DNA of 64,000 bases from Thiobacillus sp. 63-78 (GTDB taxonomy: Bacteria; Pseudomonadota; Gammaproteobacteria; Burkholderiales; Thiobacillaceae), in assembly GCA_001899765.1 (NCBI GenBank), contig MKWM01000018.1, forward strand, positions 62,001-126,000, in the 5' to 3' direction. The notes under the pieces were generated by a model. It saw only the letters and a list, made by a program, of their open reading frames with translations. It was not told the DNA's origin and ran no database searches. Both the position numbers and the translations under genes were made by a program. This document shows positions 51,143 through 60,900 of the stretch, piece by piece (position 1 is the stretch's first letter; every line of letters starts with the position of its first letter).

Positions 51143-51933
51143 CCCATGCCGACATCGACTTCGGCCAGCTCTACCGCGAGCATATGGCCGCCGCCGGCGG
51201 CCGCGAGAAGCCGCCGGAAGAATGGGACGCCCGCGCCGAAACGATGGGCAGGATGAGCGGCGAAAGCCGCTATGTGAACGATTTCATCGGACGCATGGAT
51301 CTGTCCGGCTGCGCCACCCTGCTCGACGTCGGCTGCGGCACCGGCGCCATCGCGCTCGCCCTGGCGCCGCGCCTGCAAAAGGTGTACGGCCTCGACTACA
51401 GCCAGGGCATGCTCGATGTAATGACGCGCAACGCCGCCGCGCTCGGTCTGGACCATGTCGCGCCGCTCCGCCGCGCCTGGGAAGACGACTGGACCGACGT
51501 GCCGGTCTGCGACATCGTCACCGCCTCGCGCTCGACGACGGTGATGGACATGGCCGATGCGCTGGCCAAGCTCGACGCCAAGGCTACGAAGCGCGTCTAC
51601 CTGACCAGCCTGGTCGGCGGCCGCTTCATCGACGCCGACGTCGCCGAACTGCTCGGCCGCACCCGGCCGGCGCTGCCCGACTACATCTACATCGTGAACA
51701 TCCTGTACCGCATGGGTCGCTATCCGCGCCTCGACTACATCGAGAACGCCAACCGCCTGGCCGGCACGCAAGACTTCGAGGAATTCGCGCGCAAAGCGGC
51801 CTTTACTTTCGGCGAGATCGACGCCGCCGGACGGGCACGGCTGCGGCAGTGGTACGACGCCGACCCCGAGCGGGCGCGGCGCGGCGGCGCACCCTTCCAC
51901 TGGGCGTTCATCTCCTGGGAGACGACGCCGTGA
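51139..51933 (+). CDS. Class I SAM-dependent methyltransferase of the Mo operon
   Basis: This 264-residue methyltransferase has SAM motif I TLLDVGCGTGAIALALAPRL near residue 56, motif II VYGLDYSQGMLDVM, and VCDIVTASRSTTVMDMADAL as motif IV region. A long N-terminal helix precedes the fold. It is the last gene of the eight-gene operon. The substrate is unknown; modification of a metal chelator or its precursor is one possibility. Confidence 0.85.
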   Translation: MTHADIDFGQLYREHMAAAGGREKPPEEWDARAETMGRMSGESRYVNDFIGRMDLSGCATLLDVGCGTGAIALALAPRLQKVYGLDYSQGMLDVMTRNAAALGLDHVAPLRRAWEDDWTDVPVCDIVTASRSTTVMDMADALAKLDAKATKRVYLTSLVGGRFIDADVAELLGRTRPALPDYIYIVNILYRMGRYPRLDYIENANRLAGTQDFEEFARKAAFTFGEIDAAGRARLRQWYDADPERARRGGAPFHWAFISWETTP

Positions 51934-52286
51934 TGCTGCGCAGCGCGGGTGGAAAATTCAGCGCTCATGCGGGGGTGGCGAAGGTAGCGAGCGGGCGCCT
52001 GCAGTTTCCAGGCCCAATTTCCCGCACGCTCTCCAAGCGGGCCGAGCGCTTCGTCAAGCGTGGAACTTGCCGTGCGCAAGACAGCACGGCCCTTTGCATA
52101 GCCTGGCATCCGGAAAACAATGATTTACGCAACAAGTTGTTTTTACAGGAATTTTACATTTTCTTGGAGTTGTTTTCCGTGGGGTCTGGAAAACAATATC
52201 GCCTCTCCGCGAGCCAGGCACGGAGGAGGCATTCCCAACAAGACAGAAAACAATCTGCCACATAAGCGGCTGATTAACCGGCAATT
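51934..52286. other. Boundary region between the Mo operon and the defence operon
   Basis: The region is 353 bp with no gene, and is AT-richer after 52110. It contains repeated GGAAAACAA-type motifs (listed separately) and separates the convergent 3' ends of the Mo operon and the truncated AlbA_2 gene. No transposase or attachment-site core is seen. Confidence 0.55.
52112..52254. repeat. Iterated GGAAAACAAT motif
   Basis: Copies lie at 52112-52121, 52188-52197 and, with one change, 52245-52254 on the plus strand, and TTGTTTTCC lies at 52170-52178 on the other strand. The 52170 and 52188 copies form a perfect 9-bp stem with a 9-nt loop, possibly a bidirectional terminator between convergent operons. 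Confidence 0.65.
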
Positions 52287-52538
52287 TCAGTCGAAGCCTT
52301 CGTGGTTTTCCTCGATGCCGAACAGGCGGCTTTCGGGTTTGGTATCGGGTTTCAGACCCTTCTCGTCGCCTATGCCAATGACCAGCAAGCCCCCTTCACT
52401 GTTGGCAAAGGCGCAGATGGCCTCGATGATCCGGCCATGCTTGCTGCTGATGCGCTTGAAATCAAGGGTGCGGTTTTCGGGTGCGGCCAGTAAGACGGCG
52501 ATATGGGGCGCAGCCTGGGCAGGACTGAGGTCAGTCAT
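52287..52538 (-). pseudogene. Truncated AlbA_2 (Schlafen-like) ATP-binding domain protein
   Basis: The 83-residue product has the N-terminal AlbA_2 pattern: LLAAPENRTLDFKRIS, IIEAICAFANSEGGLLVIGIGDEKG. Full-length relatives run to several hundred residues, but this frame stops shortly after the domain core. An upstream in-frame ATG at 52613 overlaps the TOPRIM-like gene by 8 nt, so it was cotranscribed with it. It is either a 3'-truncated remnant marking the end of the defence operon or a genuine mini-protein. Confidence 0.6.
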
Positions 52539-52605
52539 CGTGGTCTCGCCGTTTAGACCCACATGGTCCTTGAGGCCGGAATTCATAGAGTCGGCAAGGG
52601 CCAAT

Positions 52606-53217
52606 TCAAACATTTGCACAGTTGGTCAATTTATTCTCGAAGCGAGCAAAGCTAACCGAACGCCGCAAGCGGGCAAGATCAATGTCGGCAGCCTTGAGAA
52701 CTCGGATTGCATCTACTTTGTCGTCATAGCGCCAACCCCTCGCCGTCTTGAAGTGCTCAATTATCGCCGCCTTGGGCTGCGCCACGGCGTCAGGCTTCTT
52801 CACGCGGGGCGCTGCATAAGCGTGTGCATTGGTTGAGAGCAAGGCACTGATCGCCCTCTCGTTCGCCAGCAACCAGCTTTCCAGTTCCTGCTCTATGCAA
52901 ACAAAATGAACGGGCGCGTTCGCAGGCAAACCAGCCTCGCCAAGCCGTGTTAGCAAGGTCTGCCGCTCCGTATGGCGGCAAGGTTTGTGTTTCTTGTCCG
53001 GCCAGGCCGGCCGCAGATCCCAGATGATCAATACACAGGTGCATCCGTCCTTGAGCAATTGCGCGGCAACCTTGCCTGCATCGCGCAGCAGGTTGTCCTT
53101 GTTGTCCAGCGTCTTGCTGCGGATTTTGATGCCGGGCTTGATGTGTTGAGCAAGGTATTCACACACCTGCTTGTCGGCGCCCTGCGGCCCGCACTCGAAA
53201 ATCAGGCCCAAGGTCAT
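52606..53217 (-). CDS. DUF4276 TOPRIM-like protein
   Basis: This 203-residue protein has an N-terminal Glu (LGLIFECGPQGADKQ), an acidic strand VLIIWDLRPAW, and the DUF4276 hallmark CIEQELESWLLAN. DUF4276 is a TOPRIM-like nuclease fold found with AAA ATPases in defence loci, a split version of OLD nucleases. It overlaps the AAA ATPase gene by 4 nt (ATGA), which supports a two-subunit effector. Confidence 0.82.
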   Translation of the reverse strand: MTLGLIFECGPQGADKQVCEYLAQHIKPGIKIRSKTLDNKDNLLRDAGKVAAQLLKDGCTCVLIIWDLRPAWPDKKHKPCRHTERQTLLTRLGEAGLPANAPVHFVCIEQELESWLLANERAISALLSTNAHAYAAPRVKKPDAVAQPKAAIIEHFKTARGWRYDDKVDAIRVLKAADIDLARLRRSVSFARFENKLTNCANV

Positions 53218-54350
53218 TGCGCGGCCTCATGCAAAGAGCCCATGGTATAGAGCCGGCCGGGGGCAAATTCTTTTGCCCACTCGGTCAGATTGGCGTCGCC
53301 GGATGGGCGGTGAAAGCGTGGCTCGCCCTTGTTATCACGCGCCACCAACACCAGTTGATCGAGCTTCAGCAAATCCAGCAAATAGGGCGAGTGCGTCGTC
53401 AGCACCACCTGTGTCACGCCGGCCTGCACGGCGGTGCGAATTTCTTCCACCAGCAAGTGAATGCTGCGCGGGTCGAGCCCATTTTCGATTTCCTCGACCA
53501 CGACCAGGGGCGGCGGCTCGGGGTGGCGCAGCACTGCCAGCAGTGCCAGCATCCGGAGCGTGCCGGTGGAAAGCATCCAGCCCGGCACCTTGAAGCTGCT
53601 CTCGGCAAGCTGAAGGTAGGCCTTGCGCTCCAGTTCCGATGTCAGCATGGGTTGCAGGTCGCGCGCGTAAGGCAGCACATAGCTCATGGTGCGGACAATG
53701 CCATCGAAGGCTTCGGTATCCCGGCGCTGAATATCCATAAGGTAATCCGCGATATTGCTGCCGTCCTTGGCCAGGCGCACGTAGCCGCCGGTCCGCTGCT
53801 GCGGCACTGGCATGCCCATGCGCTCGGGCTGCAAGCTCATGAACTGCCATGCGCCCACCTGAGCCGCCAGCGCGCCGAGTTCCGCGTCGGTCGGCAAAAG
53901 AATGGAGCGCCCGGACCCATACACGCTTGCAGCCATCTTTGCCCGGCCAGTGCTGAAGCCATCGGGGCCCGTGTATTGCTCATTGGCGATGAACATGCGG
54001 TTGGCCGCCGCGTCATTGTTTACCCCCATCTCCATGCGTGTTGCATTGCGAACAGAAGTGCCAACGCGCAAATCGAAAGACATCGCATTAATCGCCTGAC
54101 CCGCGCGCTCCTTCGCCGCCGCGCCCAGGTGCCGCACATGCTCGATGCCGAGCCAGCGCTGCATCGCCGCGTCAAGCCCATCGACCACGATGGACTGATA
54201 CGTCTCCAGCGCCTCGATCAGGCTCGACTTGCCGCTGCCGTTATGGCCGATGAACACTGTAAGCGGCCCGAGACGTACCACCCGGCTGTCGACAATCGCC
54301 TTGAAGTTGCGGACACGCACCGATTGCAACGTCTTGCGTTTCTCGTTCAT
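53214..54350 (-). CDS. AAA_21/OLD-type ABC-like ATPase
   Basis: This 378-residue ATPase begins SVRVRNFKAIVDSRVVRLGPLTVFIGHNGSGKSSLIEAL, with Walker A in that stretch near residue 33. A long insertion follows, then the signature STGTLRMLALLAVL, Walker B LVVVEEIENGLDPRS and switch His in TTHSPYLLDL. It is the ATPase half of the split OLD-like pair with the DUF4276 gene. It overlaps the methylase gene upstream by 4 nt, tying it to the restriction-like module. Confidence 0.9.
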   Translation of the reverse strand: MNEKRKTLQSVRVRNFKAIVDSRVVRLGPLTVFIGHNGSGKSSLIEALETYQSIVVDGLDAAMQRWLGIEHVRHLGAAAKERAGQAINAMSFDLRVGTSVRNATRMEMGVNNDAAANRMFIANEQYTGPDGFSTGRAKMAASVYGSGRSILLPTDAELGALAAQVGAWQFMSLQPERMGMPVPQQRTGGYVRLAKDGSNIADYLMDIQRRDTEAFDGIVRTMSYVLPYARDLQPMLTSELERKAYLQLAESSFKVPGWMLSTGTLRMLALLAVLRHPEPPPLVVVEEIENGLDPRSIHLLVEEIRTAVQAGVTQVVLTTHSPYLLDLLKLDQLVLVARDNKGEPRFHRPSGDANLTEWAKEFAPGRLYTMGSLHEAAQ

Positions 54351-57300
54351 GTGATCAGTCCCCTCTCGACATCGCGCCAGGCATTGCGTGCCGCCTGCTT
54401 GACGGGCTCCGCCACCAGCGGAAAGGTGGTGAGAATGTGGGCGAACTCGGCTTCGGTCAAGCCATAGAGGTGGGCAACCAGACCGTCGAGTTCGGCGCGC
54501 AGGCGGGCGCGCTCGGCGGGGTCAGTTGCCCCGTTCTTGTGGGAGCCAAGGCCAACTTCCTTGGCCAGATCATCGAATTCCGGCGTGGTACAGGTGAGGC
54601 GGGCGGCACGTTCGACGATGGAGACGAAGGCGGAATCGGCTTCGGTGAGACGCGGAACGGGCAGCTGGTGCAGGTAGAAGAAGTTGATGGTGGTGGTCAC
54701 CTTCTGCCGCAGCATCCAGTCGATCACGAAGCTATTCCACACGGTGCAGAGGAATAACTGGGTGTGGCTGTCCAGCAGCCGATTTCCGTTCTCGTCGAAC
54801 ACCTTCGCGGTGGGCAGCTTGTTGCCGTGAAAGGTGGGCGGGATCAGCGTGGATACCAAGGTGCGCTCGTTTGTATTAGCGGCGATGTCACGAAACCCTA
54901 GGCGGTAGGCCTGGTAGTCCATCCATTGACCATGATCCTCTCGCCGCCCTAGCAGGGCCTGCCGGCCCTTGGCGCTGTCCACCCAGTAGCGGGGCTGCTC
55001 ATAGTGGGCGTCGAACTGCCAGATCATCTTGCCCTCATAAAGGGGAAGCCGTCCCTGGGCCGGTTCGGTCTCAAACAGCCCTTTTGCATCGTTGGTCATG
55101 TGGAACTCCGCAGTGAACCCCACTTGCCATTCGCCCTCGCGTTTATCTCCCAGCAGCGGATGTTTCAGCAGCTTCTCGGCGATGGCGATATCCTGCTCGC
55201 TCTTGAACTCCATCACCGAGTGAGAATCGGGCGAAAGCTTGCGAATCAACGCCACATCGAGCCACAGCGCGCCTTCTGCCGGGAAACGCTCAAGCTCGGC
55301 GACATTATGCCGCATGAAGGCGGCGGGGAAACTGACGGTGCCGCCGAAGGGTGTGAGCAGATCGTCCGGTGCGGCGCTGGCATTCTGTTCGGCTGTGGCC
55401 TGCAACCGCGGCACGTCGGCTTTCTCGAAGGTCAGCACGACGAACTTGAAGCGGCTGTCGACACTCTCGAAAATCGTCTTGCGGTTCTCAAAGCAGAACA
55501 GGCCTTCAATGCGGCTGTGATTGAACAGCAGATCGCGCAGGCCCTTGGCACCGAGGTCGGTGTAAATGCCACTGGGGATGACGATGCCGCAATGGCCTCC
55601 CGGGCGCAGCAGGGCGTAACAGCGTTCCAGGAACAGTTTGTAGAGGTTGAGATCGGAGCCGGTTTTTTTGCCGTTCACCACGGCTGACTGGGCGCGGTAT
55701 TCCGGCGCGGCGCGGAACCAGGCGCTCATATGGGGGAAGCGGCTCTCGTAGGCCAGCCATGCTTCGCGTACGGCCTTGTCCTTGAGCAGCTTGCCCTGCT
55801 CTTTCTCGAATTCCTTGATGGTCATCTTGTTCTTGCTGACCAGCTCAGAGTGGTCGGCGAAAAACTCCTTGGCCTGCGGCTTGAAAATTTCCCATGGTGG
55901 GTTGGTCAGAATGATGTCGAATCCACCCTGCTTCTGCATGATCCCGTCGAACATATAGCCCCAATGGAACGGCGTTTGGGCATCGATATGCTCGCGCGTG
56001 ATCTTGAGTTTCTTCGGTTTGCCAAGCGTACTCCTGGCGGCGTCCCACGTGGCTTGTTCGTATTTCACTCCGAGCGCTTCGAACTGGTCGCGCAACAGTT
56101 CATTGAGCGTGTTCGTGGCCTCCGTCATGCCTTGGTCGATGTCGTCGCGCAGCACGCGTAAATCGATATCACGTCCCATCATGTCGGCGGTGTGGCGGTA
56201 GGTTTCGAGCTTGCGGTTTTTTTCCTCCAGCAATTTGCGGAATGGGGTCTTGAACAGGTCGTCCTGCTTGCAATCGAATTCGTGGGCATCCACTCGCATC
56301 AAGCCGACCAGCGAATTGCCCGGCAGGATGTTGAAGTCGATATTGGGCAGCGGCTCCAGTTCTTCCACCTTGCGCACCGAGGCCACCATGGTCAGAAACA
56401 GCCGCAGCTTGGCGATCTCGGTGGCCTCTTGCATGATGTCCACGCCGTAGAGGTTGTCGGTGACGATGCGGCGCTTGATGTAATACGCAACGCTGGGGTG
56501 TTCCTTTTGAATCGTTTTCAGCCAGGATTGCAGGGCGTCGCTGGCACCCAGCTCGGCGCGCCCGACCACAGCGGAATAGATATTGACCAGCACTTTGAGC
56601 GCGGCCACCAGAAACGCGCCGGAACCCACCGCCGGGTCGAGGATGTTGATCGACGGCAAGACGCTGTTCACCAGCTTCAGCGCGGTGACGTTGTCCATTT
56701 TGGCCAGCAGGTCGGGCACGCTGGCAAAGCTCACTTCCTTCAAGCCCAGTTCGGGCACGGCGGGTTCGTGTATGGCTTCCAGCACTCGTTTGTGAATGCT
56801 GCGCTCGGCCAGGTAGTTGGTGATTTCCGGGCGTGTGTAATAGGCGCCGAAGGCTTTCTGGTTGATGTACTTTTCGAATATGTAGCCCAGCACGTCCGGA
56901 TTGATTTCATCGGCGTCGCCGCCGGGCGTGTCGTCCAGATTCCATGAAAACGCAGCAAACAGTTTGAAGACGCCTTCGAACGCACGGTCGGAAATGCGCA
57001 GGGTGATGCCTAGCCGAGGCTGTTTGTTGGCGTCGAGTTCCAGCGGATGGTGCAGGAATAGGCCGCCGTTGAGATAGGGAATGTCGCCGGTCAACGTACG
57101 CACGGCGGCAGTGCGTTCGGTTGCCGGTTTGGCGAAGGCTTCAAAGAACAGTGCGCTCAGGAACTCGCTGAAAAAGCGCTCCGCGCCCCGTGCTTGAGAA
57201 GCAGCGAATTGCCGGGACAGATAGTCATAGTCGGCGTGGTCTAGAAACCCTTTTTTCTGCATGAACCAGACGAACATCAGCCGGTTGAGGATGACCGATG

Positions 57301-57922
57301 CATACCAGCGGCGGTCACGCTCGTCGTCTATGCCTTCGATTTCGGCAAGTAGTTCCTGGTGCTGCTCCTGATAGGCATTGAAGAAACGCTTGGTAGTCTT
57401 TTCTACGTCCAGCGCAGACTGGATGCGACGCGCAGCTTCGAGCACGGGCATACGTCCGGCAGCGTCCAGTTCGGATAGCTCGACCACCATGGCCTGCAAT
57501 TTGGAGGCGAACAAATCGACCGGCTGCCCGCGAAAATATTCATGACGGCGCGGCGTGTTCTTCGGCTTGCCGGTGATTTCGTCTTTGCCGCGCTTGACCC
57601 AGTACCAGAGGCTTTGGGTGGCGTTGTCGCGTTGGTCCGTGAAAATGAGGATGTTTTCGACGTGGCGCTGCGAGAGCTGCTTCCAGATGTGTGCACAAGT
57701 GGCTTCATCAGGCCAGCCGGTGGCGGGCACGACTTGCAGCACGGCCACGCCGCCAAGTTCGGCCACCATACGACGGGAAAAAGACAGCTGGTTGGTGGCG
57801 TCCTCTTGCCAGTCGCGTTCGGCGACGGGGCCATAGTTCCAGCCCAGTACTTCAACAAACAGACGTGGAAAGTCGAACGTGGAAAGGTGCTTTTGAAAGC
57901 CGGCGAAGTCGAGTTTGGCCAT
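54347..57922 (-). CDS. Eco57I-like adenine-specific DNA methylase
   Basis: This 1191-residue protein has methylase motif I ILDPAVGSGAFLVAAL near residue 427 and catalytic motif IV ILTNPPWEIF near residue 674. VLGYIFEKYINQKAFGAYYTRPEITNYL precedes the SAM site as in Type IIG and PglX-like enzymes. The C-terminal third probably holds the target-recognition domain. No PD-(D/E)XK motif is evident in the N-terminal ~300 residues, so cleavage may rely on the PLD/SNF2 protein encoded 4 nt upstream. Confidence 0.9.
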   Translation of the reverse strand: MAKLDFAGFQKHLSTFDFPRLFVEVLGWNYGPVAERDWQEDATNQLSFSRRMVAELGGVAVLQVVPATGWPDEATCAHIWKQLSQRHVENILIFTDQRDNATQSLWYWVKRGKDEITGKPKNTPRRHEYFRGQPVDLFASKLQAMVVELSELDAAGRMPVLEAARRIQSALDVEKTTKRFFNAYQEQHQELLAEIEGIDDERDRRWYASVILNRLMFVWFMQKKGFLDHADYDYLSRQFAASQARGAERFFSEFLSALFFEAFAKPATERTAAVRTLTGDIPYLNGGLFLHHPLELDANKQPRLGITLRISDRAFEGVFKLFAAFSWNLDDTPGGDADEINPDVLGYIFEKYINQKAFGAYYTRPEITNYLAERSIHKRVLEAIHEPAVPELGLKEVSFASVPDLLAKMDNVTALKLVNSVLPSINILDPAVGSGAFLVAALKVLVNIYSAVVGRAELGASDALQSWLKTIQKEHPSVAYYIKRRIVTDNLYGVDIMQEATEIAKLRLFLTMVASVRKVEELEPLPNIDFNILPGNSLVGLMRVDAHEFDCKQDDLFKTPFRKLLEEKNRKLETYRHTADMMGRDIDLRVLRDDIDQGMTEATNTLNELLRDQFEALGVKYEQATWDAARSTLGKPKKLKITREHIDAQTPFHWGYMFDGIMQKQGGFDIILTNPPWEIFKPQAKEFFADHSELVSKNKMTIKEFEKEQGKLLKDKAVREAWLAYESRFPHMSAWFRAAPEYRAQSAVVNGKKTGSDLNLYKLFLERCYALLRPGGHCGIVIPSGIYTDLGAKGLRDLLFNHSRIEGLFCFENRKTIFESVDSRFKFVVLTFEKADVPRLQATAEQNASAAPDDLLTPFGGTVSFPAAFMRHNVAELERFPAEGALWLDVALIRKLSPDSHSVMEFKSEQDIAIAEKLLKHPLLGDKREGEWQVGFTAEFHMTNDAKGLFETEPAQGRLPLYEGKMIWQFDAHYEQPRYWVDSAKGRQALLGRREDHGQWMDYQAYRLGFRDIAANTNERTLVSTLIPPTFHGNKLPTAKVFDENGNRLLDSHTQLFLCTVWNSFVIDWMLRQKVTTTINFFYLHQLPVPRLTEADSAFVSIVERAARLTCTTPEFDDLAKEVGLGSHKNGATDPAERARLRAELDGLVAHLYGLTEAEFAHILTTFPLVAEPVKQAARNAWRDVERGLIT

Positions 57923-57926
57923 GTCG

Positions 57927-60900
57927 TCAGTTCGAACTGTTTATTGGTATGAGCCCCATCGAACACACCACACGCGGATCGCGCAGCGCCGCGTCTTCTT
58001 CGGCGTAGGTCAGGCGACCTTCTTCGCGTAGGGATTTCACGGCTTCGCCCAGTTCCTCGTCGTTCACCCCGCTGCGCATCAGGCGGTTGAGCAGGTCGCC
58101 GGCGCTTTCAAGCAGTGGGCGCTGGTAAATATCGTCGAGGGCGTGCTCCAGTTCTTCGTCGCGGAACAAGGTGTTCATCTGCTGTACCGAGTAGTGCTTG
58201 AGCCGTTCGTAGGCTCGGCGGCGTGGACTGGAGGGGCGACCGAGGCCGCCGCCCACGGCTTTGTCCTGGGTGACGGCCAATTGCAGGCCGTGGGCGACCA
58301 GGTCGTGATGGTTCTCGACACGGGGTACCGCAGGCGTGCCAGCTTCGCATTCGGCCGCACGCAAGATCGTGAACTGCGATTCGGTGACGGTTTTACCGTT
58401 GGGGCCGACCCAGGCCAGGTGGTCTTTGCCTTCGGGCGATTTGACGTAGACCAGCACGCCGCCCTGGGCAGCATCTTCTCCCAGCAGGGGGAGACGGGCT
58501 GGATCGAGGCTAAAGGCCTTGGCCGAATAAACGACGGGCGGCAATGACTCGACTGCGTGGGCGAGTTCAGGGTTGTCCTGGGTGGCCTGCTTCCATACCT
58601 GCCAGGCGTATGAGGCCAGATCGACTTCGTCGTCGTTGTCGTCCAGGACATCGGATTGCTCGGTATAGAGGTTGCGGATGGCATTGGCCTCTTCGTCCTC
58701 GAAGAAGGCTTCATCCGTGCCCACAACCTCGGCGTTTTCCAGGAGGCGCTGCTGAATGCGGGCGCGCAACTGGATCAGGCGTTCCACGCCGTCCGCGGGG
58801 AGGAAGGAATAGCAGTGGATTTCCTCGGCGCGCTGGCCGATACGGTCCACCCGGCCGGCCCGCTGGATGAGACGGATGATGGCCCAGGGCAGATCGAAGT
58901 TCACCACCACGTTGCCGTCCTGCAGGTTTTGGCCTTCCGACAGGACGTCGGTACAGATCAGCACGCGTACTTCGTCGGCCTTGCTGACTGTTTTGTTGTT
59001 CGATCTTGGCGAGAAGCGACAGGCCAGCGCATAGGGGTCGGCGCTGGCACCGGTTGCGACTTCGACATGGGTGACGCCAGCCTTGTGCACCTCGCGCGCC
59101 AGATAACGTGCGGTATCAGCAAACTGGGTGAAGATCAGTACCTTGTCCTTGGCGTGTGTGTCCGTGAGCAGGCGTTTCAGCGCTGCCAGTTTCTGGTCGT
59201 GTTGCGGATCCCACTCACCGTGGATTCGCAGCATCTCAAGCAAGGCTTGCGTATCCGCCGCCAGGTCGGCGGCGAGGGTTTTCTTGAACAACGTGGGGCG
59301 CACCCACTTGAAGCGCTTTTTGTATTCGCCCGCATATTGCTGATAGACCGCTTTGGCACGTGCCATCCCGTCAGGAAGGGTCTCTTCTTCGGCAACCGCC
59401 TCGACCAGCCCGTCGAGCAGGTCCTCGGGATCGCCCTCCAGACCTTCGGCGTCCTCATCCATGCGCTCGACGTCGAGCAGGCCGGCATCGAGCACGCCCA
59501 CCGGCAGGTCCAGCCCATTCTCGATGGCATAGAGGTATATCTGGTTGCGCAGGATATGCCGGTCGATCGATTGCAGAAAGGAATAGCCGCTGGACTCCAG
59601 GCGCTTGAACAGGTTGGTGCGGCAGAACCCCATCAGTCGCTTGCCGGCGCGGCCGAGGTTTTCCATCAGCTTGCGCTCGGCGGGCGAGGCATCCTTGATT
59701 GCGGCAGGGTCTTCGTAATTGCCCAGGCCATAGCGGGGTACGTGCAGGCCGTTGATCTGATCGACGACTTCTGCGGAGTAAAGCCGCGCGTAACGGTCGG
59801 CCGGGTCGGCATCGTTGACCGCGAAATTGAGCGAGAGGGGTTTGCGCACGGGGAAATAGCGCTTCTCGCCGTCTTTGCCGGAGATGTAACGGCGGCCGTG
59901 CTTATCCGCTTCGGTGTAGTGCTGAATGATGAAGCTGCGTGTGCGGCGCACCATGTACAGGCGGATGAGCTCGCGCCAGTCGTCGAATTCGTCGCTCTTT
60001 TCGATGGCGAGAATCGAGTTCACCTTGCACTGGTTTTTGCGCTCGAACTCGGCCTCTGTAATCGCGAGCTTGCGCATGTAGCGCTCAGGTCGGATGCCAA
60101 TGTTGGCCTTTTCATCGATGAACAACCGCAACTGGCTCGACAAGTCAGCCTTGGTCTTGTTGTAGGGCGTGGCGGTAAGCAGGATGACCTTGGCGTCGCA
60201 ACTGCGGATGTAGTCGGAAATGGCCTTGTAGCGGCGGCCTTCACGGTTGCGCAGGTTATGGCTCTCGTCGATGAGCACGAGGCGATACCGTTTGAGGCTG
60301 GGAAGTTTCCTGGTGACTTGGGATATGGGGAGCACCATTCCGCGCAAGCCGTATTCGGTGCGGTAGCGTTCCCACATGGGTTCAAGGTTCTTGGGGCAAA
60401 TAATGAGCGTTTCGTACCCGAGGTCGTCCTCGAACATGCGGGCCAGGGCGGTGGCCATCATGGTTTTGCCCAGGCCCACCACGTCGCCAATCATGACGCC
60501 ACCGCGGCGATGCAGGTGACGCGCCGCGATTTTCACGGCGCTCTTCTGGAACTCGAACAGCTCGTTTTCGAAACGGCCTGGCAGGCGGAACTGGCTTAAG
60601 CCTGCTCGTGCCTCAGTGCTCAGGTGGTAAGCGAGGTTGAGGTAGATATGGTGCGGTGGAATGACAGCTTCGCGTGCCCAGCTGTTTTCGATGATATCCG
60701 CGAGATCGGCTGAGACATCAAGCGCCCAGCGTTCGGCCCAGCGGTCATCGAACCATTGAGACAAACGCTGCGTGGCGTGATGATCGAGCACATCGACGTT
60801 CAACTCGCCCTGGCGCGCCAAACCTTGCAGCGTAAGGTTGCTGCTGCCGACAAAACCTGTGATGGGATTGTTTACGTCATCGCGAAACAGGAGGTAGAGC

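Noticed and set aside
52606..54350. PARIS assignment for the AAA/TOPRIM pair
   Set aside because: The TOPRIM protein carries the DUF4276 hallmark, not DUF4435, and the ATPase is of the AAA_21 type.
58656..60599. Long frame antisense to the PLD-SNF2 gene
   Set aside because: Same reason: it is a codon-bias mirror of a gene with clear SNF2 and HKD motifs. The same applies to the long frames antisense to rhlE (5330-7297) and the TonB receptor (44258-46099).
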